NCBI GenBank assembly: GCA_942159475.1
Contig: OW804097.1
Coordinates: 115,022,169 to 115,086,168 of the forward strand
DNA from: Sthenelais limicola
Lineage: Eukaryota > Annelida > Polychaeta > Phyllodocida > Sigalionidae
Length of the DNA: 64,000 bases
Direction of reading: 5' to 3'
The stretch's first letter is position 1; each line of letters starts with the position of its first letter. The notes under the pieces are model-generated. The model ran no database searches and was not told the origin of the DNA. It saw only the letters and a program-made list of their open reading frames with translations. A program made the translations under genes and the position numbers. This document shows positions 20,110 to 30,060 of this stretch, one piece after another.

Positions 20110-20344
20110 GGGTCAGATTTTCAGAAAATGTACAATTAGCAGCTGTACACATTTAGTAAATTCTGCTAAATTAGGCTGTAATTTGGTTAATATTAGGTAA
20201 CTTCGAGTATATTCGGCTTTGCCTTGATTCTAGCAATATGTTTGGTTAGATTGAGCTGTATTTTGAACTTTTTTTTCGTCTGAAATTTGGTTTATTTGAG
20301 AGGATTTGTAAAGATGAATTGTACATTTTCTGGAAACTTCACCC
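20110..20344 (+). mobile_element. MITE-A copy with ATAT duplication next to MITE-B
   Basis: GGGTCAGATTTTC start, ACTTCACCC end, ATAT on each side (20106-20109, 20345-20348). Unlike ends, subfamily I. Confidence 0.92.
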
Positions 20345-20620
20345 ATATGAGCAAATATGTACATTCGGGCAACCGTTCATTCATCTTTATATCTTACTTC
20401 CAAGCGACCGATCATTAGAATAATGGCCGCGGGACTTAGGCATCGGCGACATAGGTTAAATCGCCCGGCCTGCGACCAGTTTTCGAACACATCCATCACC
20501 TCCTTAATCCGGCAAACTAACCCCTCCCACGCATTCTCAAGACATCAATCACGTGGTCGCCGGAATCAGGTCAGTGCGCATGGGTAGAGAGAGAGTCTTG
20601 GGTAAGTAAAAAAGTACACA
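20345..20620. other. GC-richer unique stretch with a 76-codon ORF
   Basis: The ORF at 20357-20587 encodes an Arg/Ser-rich peptide (RIMAAGLRHRRHRLNRPAC near its middle) with no recognised domain. Several CG dinucleotides (GGCATCGGCGACATAG, CGTGGTCGCCGGAATC) stand out. A donor-like CAGGTCAGT lies at 20568. It could be a first exon or CpG-retaining regulatory DNA; neither is demonstrated. Confidence 0.2.
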
Positions 20621-20684
20621 TTTAGGAATGTGTTTAAGGAAGATGAGTCACACGTTGCAAAAAAAGAATTTTGAGATGTTGTTA

Positions 20685-20786
20685 TGTAGCATTAATTACG
20701 TAACGTTGCTCAACCTGATTATACTTATATTTATTGTCAATTATCACCCTTACACTAATTATTAATTATCACCCTTTATCATTATC
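20685..20786. repeat. repeat E fragment
   Basis: GTTATGTAGCATTAATTACG...GTTGCTCAACCTGATTATAC...AATTATCACCCTT is the inverse of about 35440-35525, where the same repeat interrupts a MITE-C. Confidence 0.65.
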
Positions 20787-20917
20787 TCTATATTAATAAA
20801 ATAAGGGTTTGGAGCCTTAAACGGCTATCTTCTCTGAAACCGCTGGCCAGATCTCCATGTGGGCCCCACTGTCCCACTAGCAAATCCCGTGCGAAGCACG
20901 TGTATTTGCTAGTATTA
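20787..20917 (+). mobile_element. Helitron-like relic, about 130 bp
   Basis: Starts CTATATTAATAAAATAAGGG and ends with the hairpin CCCGTGCGAAGCACGTG followed by TATTTGCTAGTA. A 3' hairpin with GTGCGAAGCAC just before CTAGT, paired with a TATTAATAAA start, is typical of small non-autonomous animal Helitrons (Helentron/HINE type, from memory). No Rep/helicase sequence. Boundaries uncertain by a few bases. Confidence 0.65.
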
Positions 20918-21248
20918 TATTAATGGTATTAATGGTTAGCGTGTGAGAGCACGGCGCGGGTGCAGGGACTGTTTTAAACTACAAACTATGTATTACTGCA
21001 TATACTGAGTATAGGTATAATATAATGGTCTGTAATAATTTTTAGTCAGTATGTATAATAACAATAAATCTTAATTGATGAATCGTTAATCGTATAAAAA
21101 GTAAATACTTTATTAATTCTATTGTCGTATTTGTATAGTTTAAAATCAGGCTATTCTGAGAATGTTTATACTTGATGTATAAAAATGTCTATTTGTCCTG
21201 AATAAAATATTTCCAAAATCAAATCATTTCCAAAGTCATAAGATCATC
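20918..21248. other. no feature recognised
   Basis: AT-rich sequence between the Helitron-like relic and the MITE-B right end. GAGCACGGCGCGGGTGCAG at 20947 is a short GC island. Confidence 0.4.
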
Positions 21249-21330
21249 GTGACTCATTTTCCTGGAACACATCGCATTGGGAGAGGGGTGTCTAAGGGGA
21301 GGGTGAATAACAGGGATGCTTGCAAGACAT

Positions 21331-21565
21331 GGGTCAGATTTTCAGAAAATGTACAATTGGCAGCAGTACACATTTAGTAAATTCTGCTAAATTAGGCTGC
21401 AATTTGGTCAATACTGGGTCAATGCGAGTATATTCAGCATTGCGTTGATTCTAGCAATCTCTTTGGTTAGGTTGAACTGTATTTAGAACTTTCTTTTCGT
21501 CTGAAATGTTGGTTATTCGAAAAAATTGGCGAAGGTGAATTGTACATTTTCTGAAAATCTGACCA
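21331..21565 (+). mobile_element. MITE-A copy with ACAT duplication
   Basis: GGGTCAGATTTTC start, AAAATCTGACCA end, ACAT on each side (21327-21330, 21566-21569). Confidence 0.92.
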
Positions 21566-21579
21566 ACATACAAGCGGTG

Positions 21580-21733
21580 CTATCTATAATAGGGGGATTT
21601 AGATAACTGCCCGGAACCTGGATCTATGGTTGCAGATAATGCCTTAAGTCTAATCCCTGATGATGATGATGAATGAGGCGGATATTGATATCTGATATTT
21701 GATATCGCAATAGGGGAAATATCATGATAAATA
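21580..21733. repeat. 150-bp local duplication, copy 1
   Basis: ATAGGGGGATTTAGATAAC through GGGGAAATATCATGATAAAT matches 22148-22286 with small differences (an extra GAT repeat and ATTTGATATC here). A MITE-A follows directly in both cases. Confidence 0.85.
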
Positions 21734-21736
21734 CAT

Positions 21737-21975
21737 GGGTCAGATCTTCAGAAAATGCACAATCTACAGTTCTACACATCTATCAAATTCTGCTGAATTA
21801 GAGTGAAAATTCATAAATACTAGGTATATCTGAGTATATTCTGTATTGTATTCCTTCAATAAATAAATCTGTCTGGTTATGTTGAACTGTATTTTGAACC
21901 TGATTTTCGTCTTAAATTTGTGGTATTTGAGAGGTTTGGTGAAGTTGAATTGTACATTTTCTGAAAATCTGACCC
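21737..21975 (+). mobile_element. MITE-A copy, diverged subfamily
   Basis: GGGTCAGATCTTC then TGCACAATCTACAGTTC, closely matching the 18531 copy. Ends AAAATCTGACCC. Confidence 0.88.
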
Positions 21976-22147
21976 ATCTATGTTTCCTTGATATATTCTT
22001 ACGAGATTTTAAAAAAGGGTTTTAAAACACATATTTTGTCGTGATATTTTCGGTTGTCCAGCTGATAATATATTGATGAAAGAGATCTATGAATTAGACC
22101 TATAATATACTATATAGATATAGATTTAACATACAGGGAATATTTTC
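21976..22147. other. spacer, nothing recognised
   Basis: AT-rich, between the two copies of the local duplication. Confidence 0.4.
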
Positions 22148-22286
22148 TATTATATAGGGGGATTTAGATAACCGCTAGCAATCTAAATCTATGGTCGCAG
22201 AGAATGTCTTGAGTCTTATCCTTGCTGATGATGAATGAGGGTGATATTGATATCTGATATCGCAATAGGGGAAATATCATGATTAA
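22148..22286. repeat. 150-bp local duplication, copy 2
   Basis: Second copy of 21580-21733, in the same orientation about 560 bp downstream. It also contains GATATCGCAATAGGGGAAAT. Confidence 0.85.
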
Positions 22287-22287
22287 T

Positions 22288-22467
22288 GGCTGAAGTCGCC
22301 AGAAAATGTAGGATTCATCTTCACTAATCCTTTCAAATAACCCACATTTCAGACGAAAATAAAGTTCAAAATATAGTTCAACCTAACCTAACTAAATGTG
22401 TACAGTTCAACCTAACCTAACTAAATGTGTAGAGCTGCTAATTGTACATTTTCTGAAAATCTGACCC
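22288..22467 (-). mobile_element. MITE-A copy with internal deletion and small duplication
   Basis: CTGAAGTCGCC start, AAAATCTGACCC end. The middle is lost and GTTCAACCTAACCTAACTAA + ATGTGTA is present twice in tandem (about 22376-22430). Confidence 0.83.
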
Positions 22468-23051
22468 AAATCAGGACTAACACGGAAAGGATACAGGAAG
22501 CAGGGTTGGGCTGTAAAAAGGTTTATTTTTAAAAATATTTGTTTTATATTAAAATTATACAATGATAAAGTTGTTCAGTTGATAAGAGTTGGAGTTATAT
22601 AAAAGTTCTGGTTTGATAAGATGATAAAATATAATTTGATTGATAAAACGGATTGAAAACTTGTTGAAATTATGAGGAGAAAAAAGGGATGTAGAGGGTT
22701 GGCATGAATTAACTTATGAAATAATAGTCCGATCTGAACATAACTAGTGTCTTTAACTAGAGAATTACATGTATGACAAAAGCATTTTGGTAAGTATTTG
22801 TCATCTAGGGGGGATCGCAGACCCCCTAAATAGGGGGAAGGGGGCTGAACGCTGCACTGGTGGCCGTTATGCACTAATGATCGCACCAGCTTGTCTGGCG
22901 GCCTATAGGGGTATTAGGGATTAGGAAACTTCTCCTATTAGCTTTCTCAGGATATGATTTACAATGTTAGAAATAACGGAAACTGGTAGATTAGGCCTTT
23001 TGAAGGACTTTTTCCACTGTATACTCATAAAATTACGAAATCAGCGTTTAG
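22468..23051. other. no gene recognised
   Basis: A 103-codon minus ORF (22575-22886) has no recognisable domain and lies in AT-rich DNA; its length is within chance expectation. CCCCCTAAATAGGGGGAAGG at about 22821-22840 is a short near-palindrome. Confidence 0.35.
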
Positions 23052-23207
23052 CGTGTATATCTGAGTATATTTCGTATTGCCTGGATTGAAGCAATCTGTT
23101 TGGTTACGGTATGTTAAATTCAATTTTGAAAATCATTTTTGTCTTAAATTTGGAATATTCAAGAGGTTTGGTGAAGGCGAATTGTACGTTTTCTGACAAC
23201 TTGACTC
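23052..23207 (+). mobile_element. MITE-A copy, left third missing
   Basis: TATATCTGAGTATATTTCG through GTACGTTTTCTGACAACTTG + ACTC. Confidence 0.82.
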
Positions 23208-23443
23208 ATCAGATATCACACAATGAACACGTGCACCGAGAGAAGTCCTCTACAACCTGCCCATTATTCATATTGATATCTAATATTAAGGTAGAAAAGG
23301 AAAGTTATTATTCATCAAAATGACTTCATTATTAAAGGTTACTTGTCAAGGGAAATGTCACCATGAGTCTCAGCTACAGACAGAATAAAACTGTCTCTTG
23401 TAAATCATCTACAGCCGCCCACAGCCACCCACACACACATCTA

Positions 23444-23677
23444 GGTGAAGTCACCAGAAAATGTACAATTCAACTTCACCAATCCTCTCAAATAACCTAA
23501 ATTTCAGACGAAAATAAAGTTCAAAAGACAGTTCAACCTAACCAAACAGATTGCTAGAATCAATGCAATGCCAAATATACTCGAATTTACCTAATATTGA
23601 CCAAATTGCCGCCTAATTTAGCAGAATTTACTTAATGTGTACAGCTGACAATTGTACATTTTCTGAAAATCTGACCC
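23444..23677 (-). mobile_element. MITE-A copy with unlike ends
   Basis: GGTGAAGTCACC start, AAAATCTGACCC end; complete, subfamily I. Confidence 0.88.
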
Positions 23678-23987
23678 ATGATTTGATCTCTACTTTACAT
23701 ACAAAATTTCCTTTAGCCAAGTTACCTATACAGTAACGTTAGTCTCTGTACAAATGTGATGTTTTTACCTCACCGCTGTCTATATTTAGCTAGAAATTGA
23801 TGTACAAATGATTGGGATAGAAAAGTAAAACAAAATTTAAGGGATATTCGGAAGAGCTGTGACTGTCACAGATTATTCCTCTTTCCATAGGTTTCTCTCT
23901 TTTAATTCTACATTGTATGACAATTGTTGTCAATGTGATATGGAAATACAAATCTATTATTATTATTATTATTATTATTACAGGAAA
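23678..23987. other. spacer with (TTA)n
   Basis: Nothing recognised except a TTA trinucleotide run at about 23957-23981, just before a MITE-B fragment. Confidence 0.5.
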
Positions 23988-24262
23988 AAGATTGATATTT
24001 GTTAACGTGTTTTATTCACGAGATCCCTTTATAGGAATGTTCTCATCTTTGGGATATCTAGCGTTTGAGTCGTATGAATACATTTACCAAATTTCAAGAC
24101 AGGGAATAAGATATAATTATCCATGTATTTCCAAGGTCATTCTATACAGTATATTAAGCTACTTTACTAGCAATTCTCCACCTAAAGATAATGCAAACTT
24201 TTTATTTTAGAAAAATAAAAATATCAAACTTAAAACATAGAAATACTTATTAGATGGTAAAT
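23988..24262 (+). mobile_element. MITE-B copy lacking both ends
   Basis: GTGTTTTATTCACGAGATCC, GGAATGTTCTCATCTTTGGG, CAAGACAGGG and AAATACTTATTAGATGG align with the middle of MITE-B. Confidence 0.8.
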
Positions 24263-25074
24263 GGTATGCAGTATCTTCACGCTACCATAACAAACCCACA
24301 CTGACCCAAGGGCATGCAGTATCTTCAAGCTGTCCAAACCAACCAAAACAAATCCACCTAACTAACCATACTTTTATTCCTATCTTTGATTGTATCTTTC
24401 TCACCTTACTTGATTTAATGCTTATTTAACTTAACTTGATCTTGAGTAGTTTTGTTACATTAAGTGTAGTCTAGCTAGACACAGCAGTGGGCGCAAAACC
24501 ATGGTTTTTCTGATGTGAATTGTTTTATAATTTGATTATACTTAATTCGAGAGTGAGAGAGCTCCCACCTACTACCGTATCAAACAACTATTATACATAT
24601 ATGATATAGCCGACATCTGGAGAGTAAACTGTGAACGTTGGTCACATGACCACTGGACCATGACGGCCATATTCTGGACACTCACCACTCGGATCTCACC
24701 CACTGAACTGGAAGGTTGATTTCCCACCCACCACCCAGAAATCTTACCTCTAAAACAAACTATATATATGTGTACCACATGCCTATTTCTTCAGTGATCC
24801 TCAAGTTTGATGAATTTTAGCCCATAAAGGGCCTCTGAATAAAATTCTTAACCGGCCCTCTCGCTTTTTTACTTATAACTATAAGACTCTCGAAAACGAA
24901 CTAATTATCACCCGTGAGCCCATTATCCTCATGCGTACATGACATCCATTGTTCATAACATTATTTGTACACTGTGCATGCCTGTTTATGTTCAACTGTT
25001 ATTTTACCGAAGATTGGCTGTATAAAAATTCTAAATAATAAATCTAAATAATAAGAAGTCCCAATGTTTACCAT
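24263..25074. other. no gene recognised
   Basis: GCATGCAGTATCTTCAAGC is partly duplicated (about 24268 and 24314). The remainder is unique-looking AT-rich DNA. ORFs are shorter than 70 codons. Confidence 0.4.
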
Positions 25075-25206
25075 TCTGATCAATAGAAAGGTTACCTGCA
25101 GTAAGGCTTCACTATGGTATGGTACTCACCTACAGAGAGAAAAGGAATAGAATCAGTTAAAAACATCAAACACAAACATGTTATCCTAACATTCATTCAT
25201 ATATGC
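25075..25206. repeat. repeat H copy 1
   Basis: GATCAATAGAAAGGTTACC, TGCAGTAAGGCTTCACTATG and GGAATAGAATCAGTTAAA recur at 42.1 and 58.4 kb. Confidence 0.85.
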
Positions 25207-25434
25207 GGGTGAAGTCCCCAGAAAATGTACAATTCGCCTTCAACAAATGTCTCAAATAACCCTAATTTAAGCCAAAAACGAGGTTCAAAATACAGTTTAA
25301 CATAACGAAACAGGTATTTTAAATCAATCTAATACCAGATATAATTGAATATACCTATAAAATCTACCATTTTCTGCCTAATTTTGCAGAATCTAATCAA
25401 TATGCAGGGCTGCCATTTGTACATGTTCTGACGA
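25207..25434 (-). mobile_element. MITE-A copy cut by an insertion
   Basis: GGGTGAAGTCCCC start. It stops at GTTCTGACGA where a T-run begins. Its missing last bases (TTTGACCCATGTATGG) resume at about 26399. The sequence is very close to the copy at 42224. Confidence 0.85.
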
Positions 25435-26398
25435 TTTTTTTTTTAAAAGATTTTATTTATACTGGGAGTCGAAGGTCCCCTAACGCGGTTTTTCGCCTGC
25501 CCCAGTCTTACATACGTTGACTGAGCAGGGAAAATTGATAGTGAATAATACAGTAGTTAATAACATATATACATGGATTCACTTTGCCACTCAGATCTTC
25601 AGCGATGGAGTCTTAGTGGTCCTGGCTTCTTATGGTAGAATTTGCAGTTTTATGGCAGTTGTAGTGGTATTTATACAAGGATTGATATTTGGAATTTTTA
25701 GAATTTTTTAGCAAGAAGGGTGGATACACTTTGCCAATCAGATCAGAAGCGATGGAGTGTTAGTATTCCTGGATCTTTAGTGAGGTAAAAAAAACAGTAG
25801 CTTATGTAGTTTTATTTTTTTTTTAACAAATTTTATTGGATCCATTTTCATACAATGATAATTTCATGGTAGTCCAGAAAACATTTTAGATTCAAAAGCA
25901 GTATAAGATACATTAAAGGCAAATTCGATGTTATCTCATAAAAAATTAAATATTTTAAGTATTTAAGTTGAGTCATTAATACATTAAGGGTTTCAATTTC
26001 AATTTTGGCTCTGCCACTCTGATCAGTACGATGGAGTGTTAGCCATTGTTATAATGGATCATCAGTAGGTTAAGAAGAGTATTCAAGAGGTGGCATTTTT
26101 AGGAAATCAAGTATTACATACCTTAGACATTGTGGTAAATGAGTTAACCTGCTAGAGGTCCGACTCAGGTACAATTTAAACAGTAATTCTTAAGAGCGCG
26201 GACGTCAGAGTAAGCATGAGTTCAACTCAAACAGTGATGGTGTCTATGGGGGGGGGGGGGGGGGGGGTAGCGGGTTAATAAAGGGAGTTTGTATAGGGGG
26301 TTCTTTTGGGTTATAGCTGGGTATAGAGTGTGTATAGCCATATTTTTTGGTTTGTTTTAAAGGCTTCCATGGTGCCGATGTTCCTCTGTCTGGCAGTC
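25435..26398 (-). mobile_element. about 960-bp insertion, probably a retroelement in reverse
   Basis: Starts with a T-run then AAAAGATTTTATTTATACTG, the inverse of an AATAAA-bearing A-tailed end (matching starts at 57476 and 62722). A second T-run with AACAAATTTTATTGG lies at 25810. CAGATC(T/A)TCAGCGATGGAGT-like phrases recur at about 25592, 25739 and 26022. A run of 20 G lies at 26248-26267. No reverse transcriptase was recognised. Confidence 0.55.
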
Positions 26399-26635
26399 AA
26401 TTTGACCCATGTATGGAATTTCATGACGGTACAATTGTCCACCCGGAATTATCACAATTTTTTTTCCGAAATAAAAATATCAAACTTAAAAAGAAATACT
26501 TATTACATGTCCTAATGTTTACCATCATTAGAATCCGCTTGATCTCATCTTTTCAAATATGATGATATCTCGAAATCCATTTGTTGCTACTTGAGACTCA
26601 TTTCGATCCCTGTAACACATCACATATGGGTCAGA
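26399..26635 (+). mobile_element. MITE-B copy, left half missing
   Basis: CCCATGTATGGAATTTCATG, ACAATTGTCCACCCGG and CTGTAACACATCACATAT. The same A-to-B junction occurs at 42447. Confidence 0.82.
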
Positions 26636-26637
26636 TT

Positions 26638-26862
26638 TTCAGAAAATGTACACTTCACCTTCTCAAATCTTATCAAATAACCCACATTTCAGACGAAAAT
26701 AAAGTTCAAAATACAGTTGAACCTAACCAAACAGATGGCTAGAATCAATGCAATACCGAATATACTCAATTTTACCTAGTATTGACCAAATTGCGGCCTA
26801 ATTTTGCAGTATTTACTCAATGTGGACAGCTGCCAATTGCACATTTTCTGAAAATCTGACAC
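26638..26862 (-). mobile_element. MITE-A copy with ATAT duplication at a MITE-B end
   Basis: GGGTCAGATTTTC start, AAATCTGACAC end, ATAT on each side (26634-26637, 26863-26866). The left duplication coincides with the edge of the MITE-B terminus. Confidence 0.9.
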
Positions 26863-26975
26863 ATATGTAAGTAAGTAAAGCCTGTGACACCTGTAGCCCT
26901 GTCACGGGCAAGATATGAACGGCTGAAGGGCATTTAACAAGGCAATCAATCACTCTCATTTGCTTAGAAGTCAAT

Positions 26976-27202
26976 TGGTCAGAGAATGCACAATTCATCT
27001 TCACCAATCTTCTCAAATAACCCAAATTCAAGCCAAAAATGCGCTTCAAAATACAGTTCAACATGACCAAACAGATCCCCTGAATCAACCCAATAATAAA
27101 TATACCCAGATATGCTTAGTGTTTATCATATTTGAGCTTAATCTAGCAGAGTTTACTAAATGGGAAGCGCTCCAAATTGTACATTTTCTGACGACCCGAC
27201 CC
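26976..27202 (-). mobile_element. MITE-A copy, diverged
   Basis: TGGTCAGAGAATGCACAATTC start, TTCTGACGACCCGACCC end. Confidence 0.82.
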
Positions 27203-27342
27203 AATGGTAAAGGAATGCCCCTGGCAATGGGTGTAAATTGGCCCGTATCTGCCCTATCCATCACTCATGTCGACAACTCCAGTTCCTCATCTCGCTAAAC
27301 AGATCGAGTGCCCTTAAATTATTGGATAGGAAAATGTTTTTC

Positions 27343-27495
27343 CACTCTAGGTCTAAACCCTCAGATCAGATAAGATAAGAATGGCGTGTCAGTGATTAGA
27401 CGCCTACTTCGCTAATCGGTGCCCTGGTCTAGGACTAGGCATTCTATTGGGAATATAATGACATTTTGCGGTCTTAATGGACTTGCGGTTTACAT
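27343..27495 (+). mobile_element. truncated copy of the element nested at 41.03 kb
   Basis: CACTCTAGGTCTAAACCCTC, AGATCAGATAAG, CGCTAATCGGT and ATAATGACATTTTGCGGTC align with 41026-41160. The right terminus is absent. Confidence 0.75.
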
Positions 27496-27640
27496 TTAGT
27501 TCTGATATTCAACTATTGTCTATGTTGCATTATATATCCAGTACAGTTCAGATGTGATACTCTCACACAGAGCTGTGGACATCAAAAACCCTGTCATGTT
27601 CAAAGGTGACACTCTTTGTGTATATATTGGTGGGGGGATG
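27496..27640. repeat. local duplication P, copy 1
   Basis: Matches 28205-28340: TTGTCTATGTTGCATTATAT, CCAGTACAGTTCAGATGTG and TCAAAGGTGACACTCTTTG + TGTATATATTGG. It continues after an inserted repeat D at 27845-27935 (ATTTTAGCTTGAGC; CACTAAAAGTTGGAG). Confidence 0.8.
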
Positions 27641-27833
27641 AGTGAGTGAGTGAGTGAGATTGGTTGCTTTACGCCCTTATCAACACATTGAAAGGTTATA
27701 TCAAGGGCGGGGGAGCTGAGAGGGAGGCAGTTTATGATCATACCTAGGAAATAGAGATAGAGAAGAAGGTAGAGAGAGACAGAGAAAAAGAGACAGAAAG
27801 GCACTTTATGGTCTTCCCCGGGACCAAAGGGGG
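27638..27833 (-). repeat. repeat D copy inserted in duplication P
   Basis: (GTGA)n then TTGGTTGCTTTACGCCC, TGTTGATAAGGG inverse, and a GAGAGACAGAG-rich segment ending AAAGGCACTTTATGGTC. Copy 2 of P lacks it, so it arrived after the duplication. Confidence 0.8.
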
Positions 27834-27951
27834 TGAGGTGGTGGGGTGGATGTTTGTATTATAGATTTTAGCTTGAGCTTGGCCAACGCATATCAGATCT
27901 CACTAAAAGTTGGAGTCTCTAGGAAACCCTGAGGGTTTATCCTCCACTCTT

Positions 27952-28177
27952 GGGTCAGATTTTCAGAAAATGTACAATTCAACTTCACCAATCCCCTCAA
28001 ATAATCCAAATTTCAGGCCAAAATAAAGTTCAACATACAGTTCAACCATACAGTTCAACCTGCGATGCAGAATATACTCAAACGTACCTATAGTATTGAC
28101 CAAATTTCAGCCTAATTTTGCAGAATTTCCTAAATGTGTACAGCTGCCAATTGTACATTTTTCTGAAAATCTGACCC
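27952..28177 (-). mobile_element. MITE-A copy with TCTT duplication
   Basis: GGGTCAGATTTTC start, AAAATCTGACCC end, TCTT on each side (27948-27951, 28178-28181). The interior repeats CATACAGTTCAACC. Confidence 0.92.
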
Positions 28178-28204
28178 TCTTCCTGTGATCGGGCAGCTCA
28201 GGCT

Positions 28205-28460
28205 CTGCTTAGTTCAAATATTCACCCATTGTCTACATTGCATATATCCAGTATAGTTCGGATGTGATGGTCTAACACTGTTATGGACATTTAAAAACCC
28301 TGTCTAGTTCAAAGGTGACACTCTTTGTGTATATATTGGGGGGGGGGGGGGCTGGAGGGGCGGGGGTTGCAATTTTAGATCATAGCCTAGCCTGACCCAT
28401 GCATGTCCGAAACCACTAAAAGTTGACATCTCGTGGAAACCCTGGGGCCTGTTACTGGAA
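28205..28460. repeat. local duplication P, copy 2
   Basis: Uninterrupted version of 27496-27935, ending CACTAAAAGTTGACATCTCG + TGGAAACCCTG. A G-run at 28339-28350 replaces the repeat D seen in copy 1. Confidence 0.8.
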
Positions 28461-28621
28461 TAAACTAAGGATTTCATGTGAGCTAATAAGTACAGACATT
28501 GTTAAATACTCTCCAGTGTTGCATGGTATGGCTGTTGCTGTGTTCTTCCTTGACCCTAACAAGAGGTAAATTGACTTCATAGTTTTTGCTTCACTGAGAC
28601 TGACAATCACTATTAAACTGC
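28461..28621. other. spacer, nothing recognised
   Basis: Unique-looking; no ORF. Confidence 0.4.
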
Positions 28622-28683
28622 CCAAAAATTCAAAATACAGTTCAACCTAACCAAACAGATAGCTAGAATCAATAGCCGAATAT
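28622..28683 (-). mobile_element. MITE-A internal fragment
   Basis: CAAAATACAGTTCAACCTAA and GCTAGAATCAATAGCCGAAT. It ends where another MITE-A begins, so the second may have inserted here. Confidence 0.75.
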
Positions 28684-28917
28684 GGGTCAGATTTTCAGAA
28701 AATGTATAATTTGCCTTCACCAATACTCTTAAATAACCCCCATTTAAGACAGAAATGAGCTTCAAAATGCAGTTTAACATAACAGAACTAATACTTAAAA
28801 AAATGCGATACCAAATACACTCAGATATACCTGGTATTACTCATTTTTCACCCTAATTTAGCAGAATTTACTAAATGTGTAGAGCTGCCAATTGTACATT
28901 TTCTGAAGATCCGAGCC
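28684..28917 (-). mobile_element. MITE-A copy, subfamily II
   Basis: GGGTCAGATTTTC start, GATCCGAGCC end. Flanks ATAT and ACAT are near-matches. Confidence 0.87.
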
Positions 28918-29346
28918 ACATGCAAGTGCCCTATTCTAAGCGCTATCCTATATGTTATTTGCCTACCCGCTCTAATGGACAGTATAGGTATGTCAACCGG
29001 CCTCGGCCCTGTAAATAGCCAGTAATAGGATACCATCCACTCCATCTCCAACCTGATTGGCTGATGCATGTCACGTGTCCTGTAATGACGCTTGCCATTG
29101 GCCAGAGAAGGGTCACGTGCTATGTGCTAATCTATGTGTTCCTCGCTAGGGGGAGTTGCCAATAAGGACGCTGGCTCCAGATGGCGCTGCGGTCTAGGGT
29201 TTCAGGTTGGCGAGGATGAGGTAAGGAGGAAGTTTCTGCGATAAGATTGCTTTGGGACTCTGTAGGCTGTGGTAGTGTTTGTTTGCTGGACTGTTGGTGG
29301 GCGATAATAGGGTGCTTTAGCCATCACTACGCACCCACACAACACT
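28918..29346. other. GC-richer unique stretch; possible regulatory DNA
   Basis: CCATTGGCCAG (inverse CCAAT), GGTCACGTGC (E-box/USF-type) and CCAGATGGCGCTGCGG occur within 29090-29200, together with several CG dinucleotides. There is no recognisable ORF. Regulatory role is inferred from motif density only. Confidence 0.25.
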
Positions 29347-29842
29347 ATGTCCTGGGTATGACCTTTAAGTGCCTTTCTGTCTCTTTTCTCTGTCTCTCTC
29401 TCCCTTCTTCTCTATCTCTATTTCCTTGGTAAGACCTTTAAGTGCCTTTCTGTCTCCTTTCTCTGTCTCTCTCTCCCTTCTTCTCTATCTCTATTTCGTT
29501 GGTAAGACCTTTAAGTGCCTTTCTGTCTCTTTTCTCTGTCTCTCTCTCCCTTCTTCTCTATCTCTATTTCCTGGATATGATCATGAACTGCCTCCCTCTC
29601 AGCTCTCCCGCCCTTGATATAACCATATTCAATGTGTTGATAAGGGCGTAAAGCAACTAATCTCACTCACTCACTCCCTCTTAGCTCTCCCACACTTGAT
29701 ATAACCATATTCAATGTGTTGATAAGGGCGTAAAGCAACTAATCTCACTCACTCCCTCCCTCTTAGCTCTCCCACACTTGATATAACCATATTCAATGTG
29801 TTGATAAGGGCGTAAAGCAACCAATCTCACTCACTCACTCAC
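29347..29842 (+). repeat. repeat D, two-module tandem element
   Basis: About three units of 74 bp (TAAGACCTTTAAGTGCCTTT + CTGTCTC... + CTTCTCTATCTCTATTTC), then three units of 80-95 bp (CTCTCCCACACTTGATATAA + CCATATTCAATGTGTTGATAAGGGCGTAAAGCAAC) each ending in (CTCA)n. ORFs of 60-80 codons made of Leu/Ser/Pro here are artefacts. Confidence 0.85.
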
Positions 29843-29844
29843 AT

Positions 29845-30054
29845 GGGTCACATTTTCAGAAGTGTAGAATTGGCAGCTGTACACATTTAGTAAATTCTGT
29901 TAAATTAGGCTGCGATTTGGGTAAAACTAGGTAAATGCGAATATATTCTATTTGGTTGGATTGAACTGTCTTTTGAACTTTATTTTCGTCTGGAGTTTAA
30001 GTTATTTGAGGGGATTGGTGAAGGTGAATTGTACATTTTCTGGCGACTTCACCC
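29845..30054 (+). mobile_element. MITE-A copy with ACAT duplication
   Basis: GGGTCACATTTTC start, GACTTCACCC end, ACAT on each side (29841-29844, 30055-30058). Lacks TGCATTGATTCTAGCA. Confidence 0.9.
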
Positions 30055-30060
30055 ACATAT

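Larger units (their letters stand above)
20630..21277 (-). mobile_element. MITE-B copy split by other repeats
   Basis: The left end GTTTAAGGAAGATGAGTCAC... (20630-20684) and the right end GTGACTCATTTTCCTGGAAC + ACATCGCAT (about 21249-21277) are the two ends of one element. About 550 bp of unrelated sequence lies between them, including repeat E and a Helitron-like relic. Confidence 0.55.

Noticed and set aside
20357..20587. Short Arg-rich protein gene
   Set aside because: Plausible composition but no domain, no support for the start, and length near chance; kept only as a low-confidence note.
26248..26267. G-run of 20 as an assembly artefact or quadruplex signal
   Set aside because: Homopolymer length is unreliable in assemblies and nothing around it suggests function; recorded inside the insertion feature only.
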